Source: Akkermansiaceae bacterium UBA956 (lineage in GTDB: Bacteria > Verrucomicrobiota > Verrucomicrobiia > Verrucomicrobiales > Akkermansiaceae). Taken from it: 64,000 nucleotides of DNA. The DNA lies in the NCBI GenBank assembly GCA_002293145.1, contig DBCO01000009.1:69656-133655 (forward strand). The letters are read 5' to 3'. A program made the translations under genes and the position numbers. Below the pieces are notes generated by a model. That model saw only the letters and a program-made list of their open reading frames with translations. It did not search any database and had not been told where the DNA came from. Of the stretch, positions 51,554-58,981 are shown piece by piece (positions within the stretch are counted from its first letter, which is position 1; each line of letters begins with the position of its first letter).

Positions 51554-51616
51554 GAGACAATGGTGCGAGAAAAATCATAAAATGACTGAGCCGTTCGATG
51601 TCGGCTGCTGATTTTT

Positions 51617-51634
51617 GTACGCAATACGGCGTAC
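51617..51634. promoter_or_regulatory. Dyad between His-rich gene and tolC-like gene
   Basis: GTACGC and GCGTAC form perfect 6-bp arms with a 6-bp centre, in the 87-bp gap before the TolC-like gene. It may be an operator for a metal-responsive regulator or a stem stabilising the downstream mRNA. No regulator gene is in the operon. Confidence 0.3.
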
Positions 51635-51640
51635 GATTTC

Positions 51641-52036
51641 TCAAGCAATCACGGGTGGAATGTCCACCGTGTAAGTCGGGTCCTCTGGCATGAGCCAATG
51701 GCCATCTGGGCGCTGCCAGCTCCGTGTCAACATGGCGTTGCTAAGCTTCACGTGCGGAAATTCCGGCAAGCCTAACACCGGTTGCAAACAAGCGCATTGG
51801 TGATGGTGATGTGGATCATCACACGGATGGTCACACGGATCATCACTCGGATGGTCATCGTGTTCAGAATGATCGTGACCGTGGTCATGATCGCAAAGCT
51901 CGTGACTCAAATCATGAGCGATCACATGCAAATCGCGCACGTTCATGCTAACACCCAAGAAGGTGTAGAGCAAAATCATGATGCGAAAAGTCTGGAACAC
52001 TTTGAAGAACTTACGCTGAACGGCTGATTTGTCCAC
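51641..52036 (-). CDS. His/Cys-rich small protein of the metal-efflux operon
   Basis: A 131-codon ORF from GTG 52036; starts at Met 20 or 30 are also possible. An N-terminal hydrophobic segment (IMILLYTFLGVSM) precedes a dense His/Asp/Cys region at about residues 44-83 (HDLSHELCDHDHGHDHSEHD; HPCDDPHHHHQCAC), an obvious metal-binding stretch. The C-terminal 45 residues are ordinary (HVKLSNAMLTRSWQRPDGHW). It is first in the efflux operon, so a metal sensor, buffer or chaperone role is plausible, but no family is recognised. Confidence 0.6.
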   Translation of the reverse strand: MDKSAVQRKFFKVFQTFRIMILLYTFLGVSMNVRDLHVIAHDLSHELCDHDHGHDHSEHDDHPSDDPCDHPCDDPHHHHQCACLQPVLGLPEFPHVKLSNAMLTRSWQRPDGHWLMPEDPTYTVDIPPVIA

Positions 52037-52075
52037 ATTTTTTTCGTTCCCTCATTTGCTCAAGGGCAGGACCCG

Positions 52076-52253
52076 TGGACTGCGGGAGCAAGCTGCCGAT
52101 TTTGTGCCAAGCAGCCTGCTGTTAGGCTCTCGACGCGGGAGGGTGTGCTAGAAATTTTGTCAGAAATCCGGCGGCGTGTCCCGGCGGCGGGTTTCTACGC
52201 GTGTCTCGCAGCAGGCTGCTCGACGGAAAGCGGCAGCAGGCTGCCGCAGTCCA
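52076..52253. repeat. Nested inverted-repeat element (MITE/REP-like)
   Basis: Outer arms 52076-52098 and 52231-52253 match as inverted repeats at 20 of 23 positions (TGGACTGCGGGAGC against the complement of GGCTGCCGCAGTCCA). A perfect 12-bp inner pair is at 52110-52121 and 52209-52220 (AGCAGCCTGCTG with CAGCAGGCTGCT). A third GC-rich hairpin lies near 52162-52196. The whole 178 bp folds into one long cruciform. It is non-coding and sits between divergent genes. Confidence 0.7.
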
Positions 52254-52345
52254 AGGAGACGGTGATTTCTTGACACGTCGATTGTTGCTCGCATACTTGG
52301 CTTGGTTGTTTCGCTACGGGCGAGACTTATTTATCGATTACGCTT

Positions 52346-53590
52346 TTGAATCATCATTCTCCTATTCTTGATCTCGCTGTGATTGGCGGAGGGGCCTCGG
52401 GCTTTTTTACGGCGCTGCAATATGCGGAACTTGCCCCGGAGCGCTCCGTAGCATTGTTTGAAAAAGGTAGCCATTTTTTGCAAAAGGTCAAAATTTCGGG
52501 TGGTGGTCGTTGCAACGTGACACATGCTTGTTTTGATCCGCGAGAGCTCTCGAAAAATTATCCGCGTGGCGCTCGGGAATTGCTCGCGGCATTTCATCGC
52601 TGGCAACCGACAGATACGATCGAGTGGTTCGCGCGCTTCGGCGTGAAGCTGAAGATGGAAGCTGACGGGCGGATGTTTCCGATCACCGATAGCTCGGATA
52701 CGGTCATCGATTGCTTTTTGCGTCGCGCCCATGAATGCCAGATTCCGCTGTGGAAAAATCATGCGCTCGCGGGCATCGAACTTCGCGATGATGGAAATTT
52801 TTCGCTGACATTTGATGAGAGTAAGCCGCCCGTGATCGCACGTGCGGTGTGTTTTGCCACGGGCTCCTTGAAGGCCAGTCCCTTGCTGAATCATCTGACC
52901 GCGTTGCAGCAGCCGACCGAAAGTTTGGTGCCTTCTCTCTTTGCTTTCAATGTGCGCGATCCTCGCATAGAGGGTCTATCAGGTCTATCGCATCCGCGTG
53001 TTTCGATCCGACGCGAGTCATCACAGGCTGCGCAGACTGGACCGATTTTGATCACGCATCGAGGCTTCAGTGGCCCGGCGGTCTTGCGTTTGTCAGCCTG
53101 GGAGGCCCGAGGATTGGCGGAAAAAAATCACCAGTTTCCCTTTGTCATTGATTGGCTGCCTGATCGTGACGCTGTGGCGATGAAAGAATGCTTCGCCGAG
53201 ATTCGCCGCGAGCAAAGCGCGAAGTTGATCCGCAATACCCCGATCTCGCCGATCCCGCGTCGACTGTGGGAACGCATCGTTGCTTGTTGTGGCATCGATG
53301 ACTCGGTCACCTGGAGTCACCTCTCGAAAGCGTCCAGCGCGGAGTTGATGGCGGCTTTGAAATCGGCGCGTTTTGAGGCGACTGGCAAGACGACGAACAA
53401 AGACGAATTCGTCACGGCGGGTGGCATTGAAAGGCGGTCGATTGATTTCCGCACCATGGAAAGTCGTGTCATTTCCGGTTTATATTTCGTCGGCGAGTGC
53501 ATTGACATCGATGGTATTACCGGCGGTTTCAACTTCCAGGCCGCATGGACCACCGCCCACATCGCGGCCACTGCTTTGGCGAATCGTTGA
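52346..53590 (+). CDS. HI0933/YhiN-family flavoprotein
   Basis: A 414-residue NAD(P)/FAD-dependent oxidoreductase of the HI0933 family; the reaction of this family is not established. FAD-binding marks are LAVIGGGASGFFTALQYAE at the N-terminus, KVKISGGGRCNVTHACFDP, an insert domain in the middle, and the C-terminal GLYFVGECIDIDGITGGFNF. The start is TTG at 52346. No ATG lies between it and the Rossmann motif, so this or a nearby non-ATG start must be used. Confidence 0.88.
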   Translation: MNHHSPILDLAVIGGGASGFFTALQYAELAPERSVALFEKGSHFLQKVKISGGGRCNVTHACFDPRELSKNYPRGARELLAAFHRWQPTDTIEWFARFGVKLKMEADGRMFPITDSSDTVIDCFLRRAHECQIPLWKNHALAGIELRDDGNFSLTFDESKPPVIARAVCFATGSLKASPLLNHLTALQQPTESLVPSLFAFNVRDPRIEGLSGLSHPRVSIRRESSQAAQTGPILITHRGFSGPAVLRLSAWEARGLAEKNHQFPFVIDWLPDRDAVAMKECFAEIRREQSAKLIRNTPISPIPRRLWERIVACCGIDDSVTWSHLSKASSAELMAALKSARFEATGKTTNKDEFVTAGGIERRSIDFRTMESRVISGLYFVGECIDIDGITGGFNFQAAWTTAHIAATALANR

Positions 53591-53796
53591 GAACAACAGC
53601 AGTTCATTTTTAAAGTGTGGAGTGATCAGAAAAACCATAAATCACAAAGAACCCTTCGCGGCTTAGCGGTTCAAATCTGCTTCCGCATCTCCTTGATCCG
53701 TGTAGAAAAACGGTTCTCGACATCATTTCATGGTTGCGACTTCGGATTATGCTTGTCACTAACTGTGCCAATTTGCATTACTATCGCTGTCCGCTT

Positions 53797-54936
53797 ATGA
53801 AAACGCTTCTTCGCCATGTTACCGTTGTTTCTCCCCAAGTCCGTCTTGCTCAACAATCTATCTTGATCGAGTCGGGGCGGATTGTGGCGGTGGGTGATGA
53901 GGATTTTGCTGCGGATGTGATCATCGATGGAAGTGGCCTGACTGCCGTGCCCGGATTTTTCGACATCCATTGCCATGGTGCTGATGGTGCTGATGTATGC
54001 GATGATTCGCTCGAAGCCGTGCGCCACATTGCCACCAAAAAACTCGCCGAAGGTGTGACCACTTGGTTGCCTACGACCTTGACGCAACCGAGAGAAAAAT
54101 TGCAGTCGATCGTTGGTAAAGTGGCGCAATACCGTGCGCAACAAGACCTCACTCGCTGTCCGGGATTGCACATCGAAGGACCTTTCATCAACAAGGAAAA
54201 AGCCGGCGCACAAAATCCAGAGTTTGTGCGTTTGCCGGATTGGCAAGAACTCCGCGCCCTGCACGCAATCGCACCCGCAGCGATTGTTTCGCTCGCTCCG
54301 GAAATGCCCGGCGCGGTGGAGTTGATACGCGCTGCCACTGCCGCAGGCATCGTTTGCTCCGCTGCTCACACTTCTGCCACGTATGCGCAACTGAGCGCAG
54401 GAGTCGATGCAGGCCTGAAACATTTGACTCATTTTGGCAATGCCATGACGCCACTGCATCACCGCGAAATTGGTTGCGTCGGTGGCGGGCTTTATGACGA
54501 TCGCGTGATGCTCGAATTGATCTGCGATACCATTCACTTGTGCCCCGACATGTTGAAAATGATTTTCCGCGTGGTTCCGATCGACCGCATCCTCATGATC
54601 ACTGATAGCGTCGCGGCCTCGTGGATCGGCAACGGGGAAATGTCGCTCGGCGGATTGGCCGTGGTGATCAAAGATCACGTCGCCCGACTCAAAGATGGCG
54701 GCGCTCTCGCAGGTTCTGCTTTGCTTGCGAATGAAGGATTGCGCAATGTGGCGCAGGTCACTGGTCTGCCGTTAGAGGCATTTATCCAATCGACATCATG
54801 GAATCAAGCACGTTCGCTGGGTCTCACCGGATTTGGAAAAATCGAAGCTGGCTACCACGCGGATATTACTCTGCTTCGAGAGGACTTCTCGGTAGCGCGA
54901 ACCATGGTTGCTGGTGAGAGTCGCTACGTGGGATGA
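53797..54936 (+). CDS. nagA: N-acetylglucosamine-6-phosphate deacetylase
   Basis: A 379-residue amidohydrolase that converts GlcNAc-6-phosphate to glucosamine-6-phosphate in the use of amino sugars. I chose the ATG at 53797 (MKTLLRHVTVVSPQ); the frame is open 21 codons upstream. Marks are GFFDIHCHGADGADVCDDS, TTWLPTTLTQP, GLHIEGPFINKEKAGAQ, CSAAHTSATYAQL, LKHLTHFGNAMTPL, ILMITDSVAAS (catalytic Asp) and GSALLANEGLRNVAQ. It fits with the sialidase in a pathway for glycan amino sugars. No nagB is present in the window. Confidence 0.93.
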   Translation: MKTLLRHVTVVSPQVRLAQQSILIESGRIVAVGDEDFAADVIIDGSGLTAVPGFFDIHCHGADGADVCDDSLEAVRHIATKKLAEGVTTWLPTTLTQPREKLQSIVGKVAQYRAQQDLTRCPGLHIEGPFINKEKAGAQNPEFVRLPDWQELRALHAIAPAAIVSLAPEMPGAVELIRAATAAGIVCSAAHTSATYAQLSAGVDAGLKHLTHFGNAMTPLHHREIGCVGGGLYDDRVMLELICDTIHLCPDMLKMIFRVVPIDRILMITDSVAASWIGNGEMSLGGLAVVIKDHVARLKDGGALAGSALLANEGLRNVAQVTGLPLEAFIQSTSWNQARSLGLTGFGKIEAGYHADITLLREDFSVARTMVAGESRYVG

Positions 54937-55047
54937 TTTTTCTGATGATCACGGATTCCACGGGCTTCAGGCATTTCTGATAGCCAGCTTACTTGCACCT
55001 ACTTTTTTTACTTGGTGATGGCTTAGGTTTCCGTCATTCTTTTCTGC

Positions 55048-57822
55048 ATGGAACGGATCTTTTTAGATTGGGGAAAAAGCATGGTTCAGTCTGCGGCTGA
55101 TTGGCTATGGAGCCGTCGCGGTGAGCTTGCTACGATGTGCATCGTAGTTCCTACTTCTCAGGCAGGCAGACGATTGCAGGAAGCCTTGGCTAGACAAGCA
55201 GAGCGTGAAGACGTAGCGCTTCTCGGGTTGCGCACGGTGACGCCAGCTCATTTCCTGCGCACGGAGGACCCGAGCATTGCGGGTGATTCGATCGAGTTAG
55301 TCGCGTGGATGGAGGTGCTGGAGTCGATCACCGATTGGTCACCTTACGCAGCTGCATTTCCACATTCGCCGGCGCTTGATGAGCCTGCGGGCTGGTCGCT
55401 TTCTCTCGCTCAATCGCTGTTTCAATTGCGTCGGAATTTGCAGGAAAATGCTCTGCGGATTCGCGATGCCGCACGTCTGATGCAGAGCAGCATTGATGCC
55501 GAGCGTTGGCCTGCTTTGGCTGCTCTGGAAGATGCCGTGGAGAAAAAAATCTTCGCATGGGCCTACCAAAGTCGCACGCAGGCGCTGCGCTCACGCGTGA
55601 TCGGCAAGCAATTGCCACCACTGCCCGATGGCTGCACGCAACTCGTGATCATTGGAGTTACCGAGACATCGGCCCTCGTGCGCGCGCAATGGCAATTGCA
55701 CGACAAAGTCCGCATTCTTATCGCGGCCCCTGAGACAGAAGCGGAGCATTTTGATGAAGCTGGGCAACCGAAGCTCACCTGGAATGAACGCCTGCAAGCA
55801 TTTCCCGGTCGCGATGGCGTGCCTGGTGAGGTGATCATCACCAACGATGCGCGGCAGCTTGCCGAGGCCGCTGTGGATGCGATGGCGCGTAGCGGTCTAG
55901 CCTCGGACCAAGTCATGCTGGCCACCAGTGACGTGACGCTTGGTCAACCCTTGCGCCAATCATTTTCGCGGGCGGGCTGGGAAATTTACGATCCTTCTGG
56001 TGCGCCTGGCACCCTTGATTGGCGTGCATGGTTGCGTCATTGGCAACGCTGGTTGCTCGATCCCCAACTCGCCGTGCTTGGTGAAATGGCCGGCTTTCCT
56101 GAGACGACTGTCATTACAGAAATGCCATCCTTGCGCTGGGCCACATGTCTCGGGAAAATGCGCAACGATTGGCTCGTCGAAAATCTCGATGATCTCCAGC
56201 GCATCCAGCCGCAAGAGCGCATGCGACCAGCGCAGGATCTCGGCTTATTGATCAGCGCTACTCAGCGTGCTCTCGCTTGGCGTGATCGTTTTTTGCAAGA
56301 AGGCTTTCATTCGGCCTTTGCTGCCTTGTGTGCTGCTTGGCTTGAGGCGGGAGTCATCGACATCGAGACCCATGATGCCTTGCTCGATCATGCCGAGGTC
56401 ACGCAACGCATCGCCTCTCTGGTGCGGCGCGATGCCGGATTCTGGCTGAATCTTTTCCTCGAAACTCTGCCTGCCACTACAGCGCCGATCCCCGAAAATC
56501 GAGTGCTCGATGTCGAGGGCTGGCTGGAGATTCCCTTTCACGCCTCACCGTATCTGTTAGTCTGTGGCATGGATGATCAATCCGTGCCCGCACGCGGCAG
56601 TGGTGAGCCATGGCTGGCGGAAGGAAGTCGTGGTTTGTTAGGCTTGACCACCGATGCCTTGCGCAGCGCACGTGATGCCTATCTTTACACGGCAATGATC
56701 GAGGCGCGTCGTCGCGATGGGCGCATCGATATCATTTGCGCCAAGACGGATCAGGCGGGGAAAATTCTCCGTCCCTCGCGTTTCCTGCTTCAAGCTCGCG
56801 GTCGCGAACTCGCCGAGCGCGTTGCTCATTTGTTTTGTGAAATTCCGCCCTCAGATGCTCAGCTCACCTGGAATGCCGATTGGAGATGGCAACCGCGGCT
56901 CGTTGCCGTGTGTCCTGAAAAAGACGGTGTGCGCAAGCTCTCGGTCACGGCCTTGCGCGATTATCTGATGTGCCCGTTTCGATTTTATCTGAAGCACGGA
57001 TTGCGCATGAATCAGCTCAAAGGTGATCGCGGAGAGTGGGACCCTCGTGACTTTGGCACCATCATGCATGAGGTGTTAGAAGATTGGGGTCGTGATGAAG
57101 AAGCGCGTGATTTGACGAATTCGAAAAGTCTAGCAGATTGGCTCAATACACGGCTCGATCAAGTGATCGCCCAGTGGTATGGACCACGCCCGAACCTTGC
57201 TTTGCAACTCCAGACCGCCGCTTTGAAACAACGCTTTGCGTGGTTCGCTGAGGTGCAATGCGAGCGCCGTGCGGAAGGTTGGCAAGTCATCGAAGTGGAA
57301 AAAGAATTCACCTTGGAGATGGAAGGGAACTTTGTTTTGCGTGGAGAAATCGACCGCATCGATCACAATCCCACCACGAATGAATGGATGATGTGGGATT
57401 ACAAATCCGGAAAATTGACGGGCAAGGTCGCGGCGCAACACTGCAAATCGATCAGCGCACGCACGGTGCTCCCGGCGCATTTGCAGGATGATCCACGCCT
57501 CACATTTCTGGGTGCCGATTCCAAGCCGCAATTGTGGACCAATCTCCAATTGCCACTCTACGCCGCCGCGCATCAGACCGCAGAATTTCCCGGTGTTGGT
57601 TACATCGCGATGGGCGATGCGAGTGATCAAATCCGCTTTGATGCCTGGGAAAATTTTGAACCGAGCATCGCTGAGTCCGCCAAATCTTGCGCACAAATGA
57701 TTCTCGACCATATCACTGCGGGGCACTTCTGGCCACCTAACGAAAAAGCAACCTATGACGATTTCAAACTCCTAGCTGCGGGTGCGGAACTCGAAACTAT
57801 GATGCGCGAGCCAGTTCCTTGA
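55048..57822 (+). CDS. AddB/RecB-like PD-(D/E)XK nuclease
   Basis: A 924-residue protein built like AddB/RexB: a helicase-like but degenerate N-terminal part (VVPTSQAGRRLQEALARQAE; no Walker A) and a C-terminal nuclease domain. Nuclease marks are SVTALRDYLMCPFRFYLKHG near residue 635, FGTIMHEVLEDWGRDEEA, GEIDRIDHNPTTNEWMMWDY followed by KSG (the D...DYK active site), and a late LQLPLYAAAHQ. The Cys set for an AddB-type iron-sulfur cluster is incomplete. AddB works with AddA in double-strand break repair; no addA lies in the remaining window, so the pairing is open. Confidence 0.82.
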   Translation: MERIFLDWGKSMVQSAADWLWSRRGELATMCIVVPTSQAGRRLQEALARQAEREDVALLGLRTVTPAHFLRTEDPSIAGDSIELVAWMEVLESITDWSPYAAAFPHSPALDEPAGWSLSLAQSLFQLRRNLQENALRIRDAARLMQSSIDAERWPALAALEDAVEKKIFAWAYQSRTQALRSRVIGKQLPPLPDGCTQLVIIGVTETSALVRAQWQLHDKVRILIAAPETEAEHFDEAGQPKLTWNERLQAFPGRDGVPGEVIITNDARQLAEAAVDAMARSGLASDQVMLATSDVTLGQPLRQSFSRAGWEIYDPSGAPGTLDWRAWLRHWQRWLLDPQLAVLGEMAGFPETTVITEMPSLRWATCLGKMRNDWLVENLDDLQRIQPQERMRPAQDLGLLISATQRALAWRDRFLQEGFHSAFAALCAAWLEAGVIDIETHDALLDHAEVTQRIASLVRRDAGFWLNLFLETLPATTAPIPENRVLDVEGWLEIPFHASPYLLVCGMDDQSVPARGSGEPWLAEGSRGLLGLTTDALRSARDAYLYTAMIEARRRDGRIDIICAKTDQAGKILRPSRFLLQARGRELAERVAHLFCEIPPSDAQLTWNADWRWQPRLVAVCPEKDGVRKLSVTALRDYLMCPFRFYLKHGLRMNQLKGDRGEWDPRDFGTIMHEVLEDWGRDEEARDLTNSKSLADWLNTRLDQVIAQWYGPRPNLALQLQTAALKQRFAWFAEVQCERRAEGWQVIEVEKEFTLEMEGNFVLRGEIDRIDHNPTTNEWMMWDYKSGKLTGKVAAQHCKSISARTVLPAHLQDDPRLTFLGADSKPQLWTNLQLPLYAAAHQTAEFPGVGYIAMGDASDQIRFDAWENFEPSIAESAKSCAQMILDHITAGHFWPPNEKATYDDFKLLAAGAELETMMREPVP

Positions 57823-58111
57823 AAATAACGCGATGAATTTTTTCCTTGGCAATTTTGAAATCATCCCTAGTCTAGCAAATGTCCGTGCAAGCGGATGAGG
57901 TCTGAATAACCTCCCACACAGCGGTTAGCAATGACCGCAAACCATTGCTGCCAATCCAGCCGAAAGGCCGAGGAGGCAGCGGCGCATGTCCAAGCCGCTT
58001 TCTTTAGGTTCAGGCCTTTGGGAGAGGCTAAAGGCCGTTGCGGTCGTCTTCGTGCGGCTTATTCACTCCCCGTCCACCTGTGAGGATGACACACAACCTT
58101 CCCACTCACGT

Positions 58112-58981
58112 ATGAAACAAGCACTCCTCCCGCTGCTTTTCGTTGCAGCACTCCACGGACAAGAACCCGCTGGTGAACCCGCCGAACTTCTTGATCCAAT
58201 CGTCAAAGCTCCCTTCGTTCAGACCGAGCCCGCGCCTGAACCACAACGGCTCGAAATACCTCCCGAAGACATCATTTCCACCAAAGTCATCTTCCGCGAT
58301 GGCCAAAAAATCACCATTCAAAAAGTCCAACCGCAAGAGCTAGAACCACTTCCCGAGCCTGCACCGCCCCGTGTCTTGACTCCCGAAGAACAAGCCACCC
58401 GCGATGCCGCCCGCGCTGCCCGTGTCGCCGCGCGTGGAGTCTACCGCCACCTGATGTTTTCCTGCACCGTCTATGACGGTGAAAAAACCATGATCCGCTG
58501 GAATAGCCAAGGTCGGGAACCCGTGGAATCCTTCACTGCTTGGAGTAACGTTAATTTCCATTATTTCAACAGCCTCGGTCGTTTCAAGAAAAACGACACC
58601 ACCTATACCCTGATGTTTGGCATTGGTGATACCGATACCGCAAAAATGGCCAGCCTCTATGCTCGTCGTAATGCCATTTACGCGCCGCCCGTTATCCCCG
58701 CATTGCCCGAAGACGCCACGGCAGAACCAAGCTTCGTCGTCACCCAAGGCAATCTCACCCCTGCCGATCTTGAACCCCTTGTCGGCTTGCACGAACTCTA
58801 CAAAGAACACCATGCCGCCATGGTAGCAGAGTATCAACGCCTTAAAGTCCTCCGCGAACAAGTAGCAGCCGAACGTGCTGCTAATCCACCCGATCCCAAA
58901 CCGGACATCATCATTCAACACTGGACCATTGAGCCCAAGGACCAACCCGTAACCAACACGGAAGGAGGGCAAGCACAATGA
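58112..58981 (+). CDS. Exported hypothetical protein, first gene of the metalloprotease operon
   Basis: A 289-residue protein from ATG 58112 with a signal peptide (MKQALLPLLFVAALHG). The frame is open to 57986, but the upstream part is not protein-like. A Pro/Glu-rich segment (PAPEPQRLEIPPEDIISTKV) is followed by an Ala/Arg-rich helix (EEQATRDAARAARVAARG) and a compact domain containing YRHLMFSCTVYDGEKTMIRW and FGIGDTDTAKMASLYARR. It is GC-rich, unlike the downstream genes. Its stop overlaps the next start (ATGA at 58978), so translation is coupled. Function unknown. Confidence 0.7.
   Translation: MKQALLPLLFVAALHGQEPAGEPAELLDPIVKAPFVQTEPAPEPQRLEIPPEDIISTKVIFRDGQKITIQKVQPQELEPLPEPAPPRVLTPEEQATRDAARAARVAARGVYRHLMFSCTVYDGEKTMIRWNSQGREPVESFTAWSNVNFHYFNSLGRFKKNDTTYTLMFGIGDTDTAKMASLYARRNAIYAPPVIPALPEDATAEPSFVVTQGNLTPADLEPLVGLHELYKEHHAAMVAEYQRLKVLREQVAAERAANPPDPKPDIIIQHWTIEPKDQPVTNTEGGQAQ

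Noticed and set aside
53660..53700. Possible tRNA (GGTTCAAATC-like string)
   Set aside because: No acceptor, anticodon or D-arm pairing could be drawn around it.
57823..58111. Riboswitch-like folding before the metalloprotease operon
   Set aside because: Several short complementary stretches occur (around GCCGAAAGGCC), but no known riboswitch core could be matched, and the region may be only a GC-rich leader.
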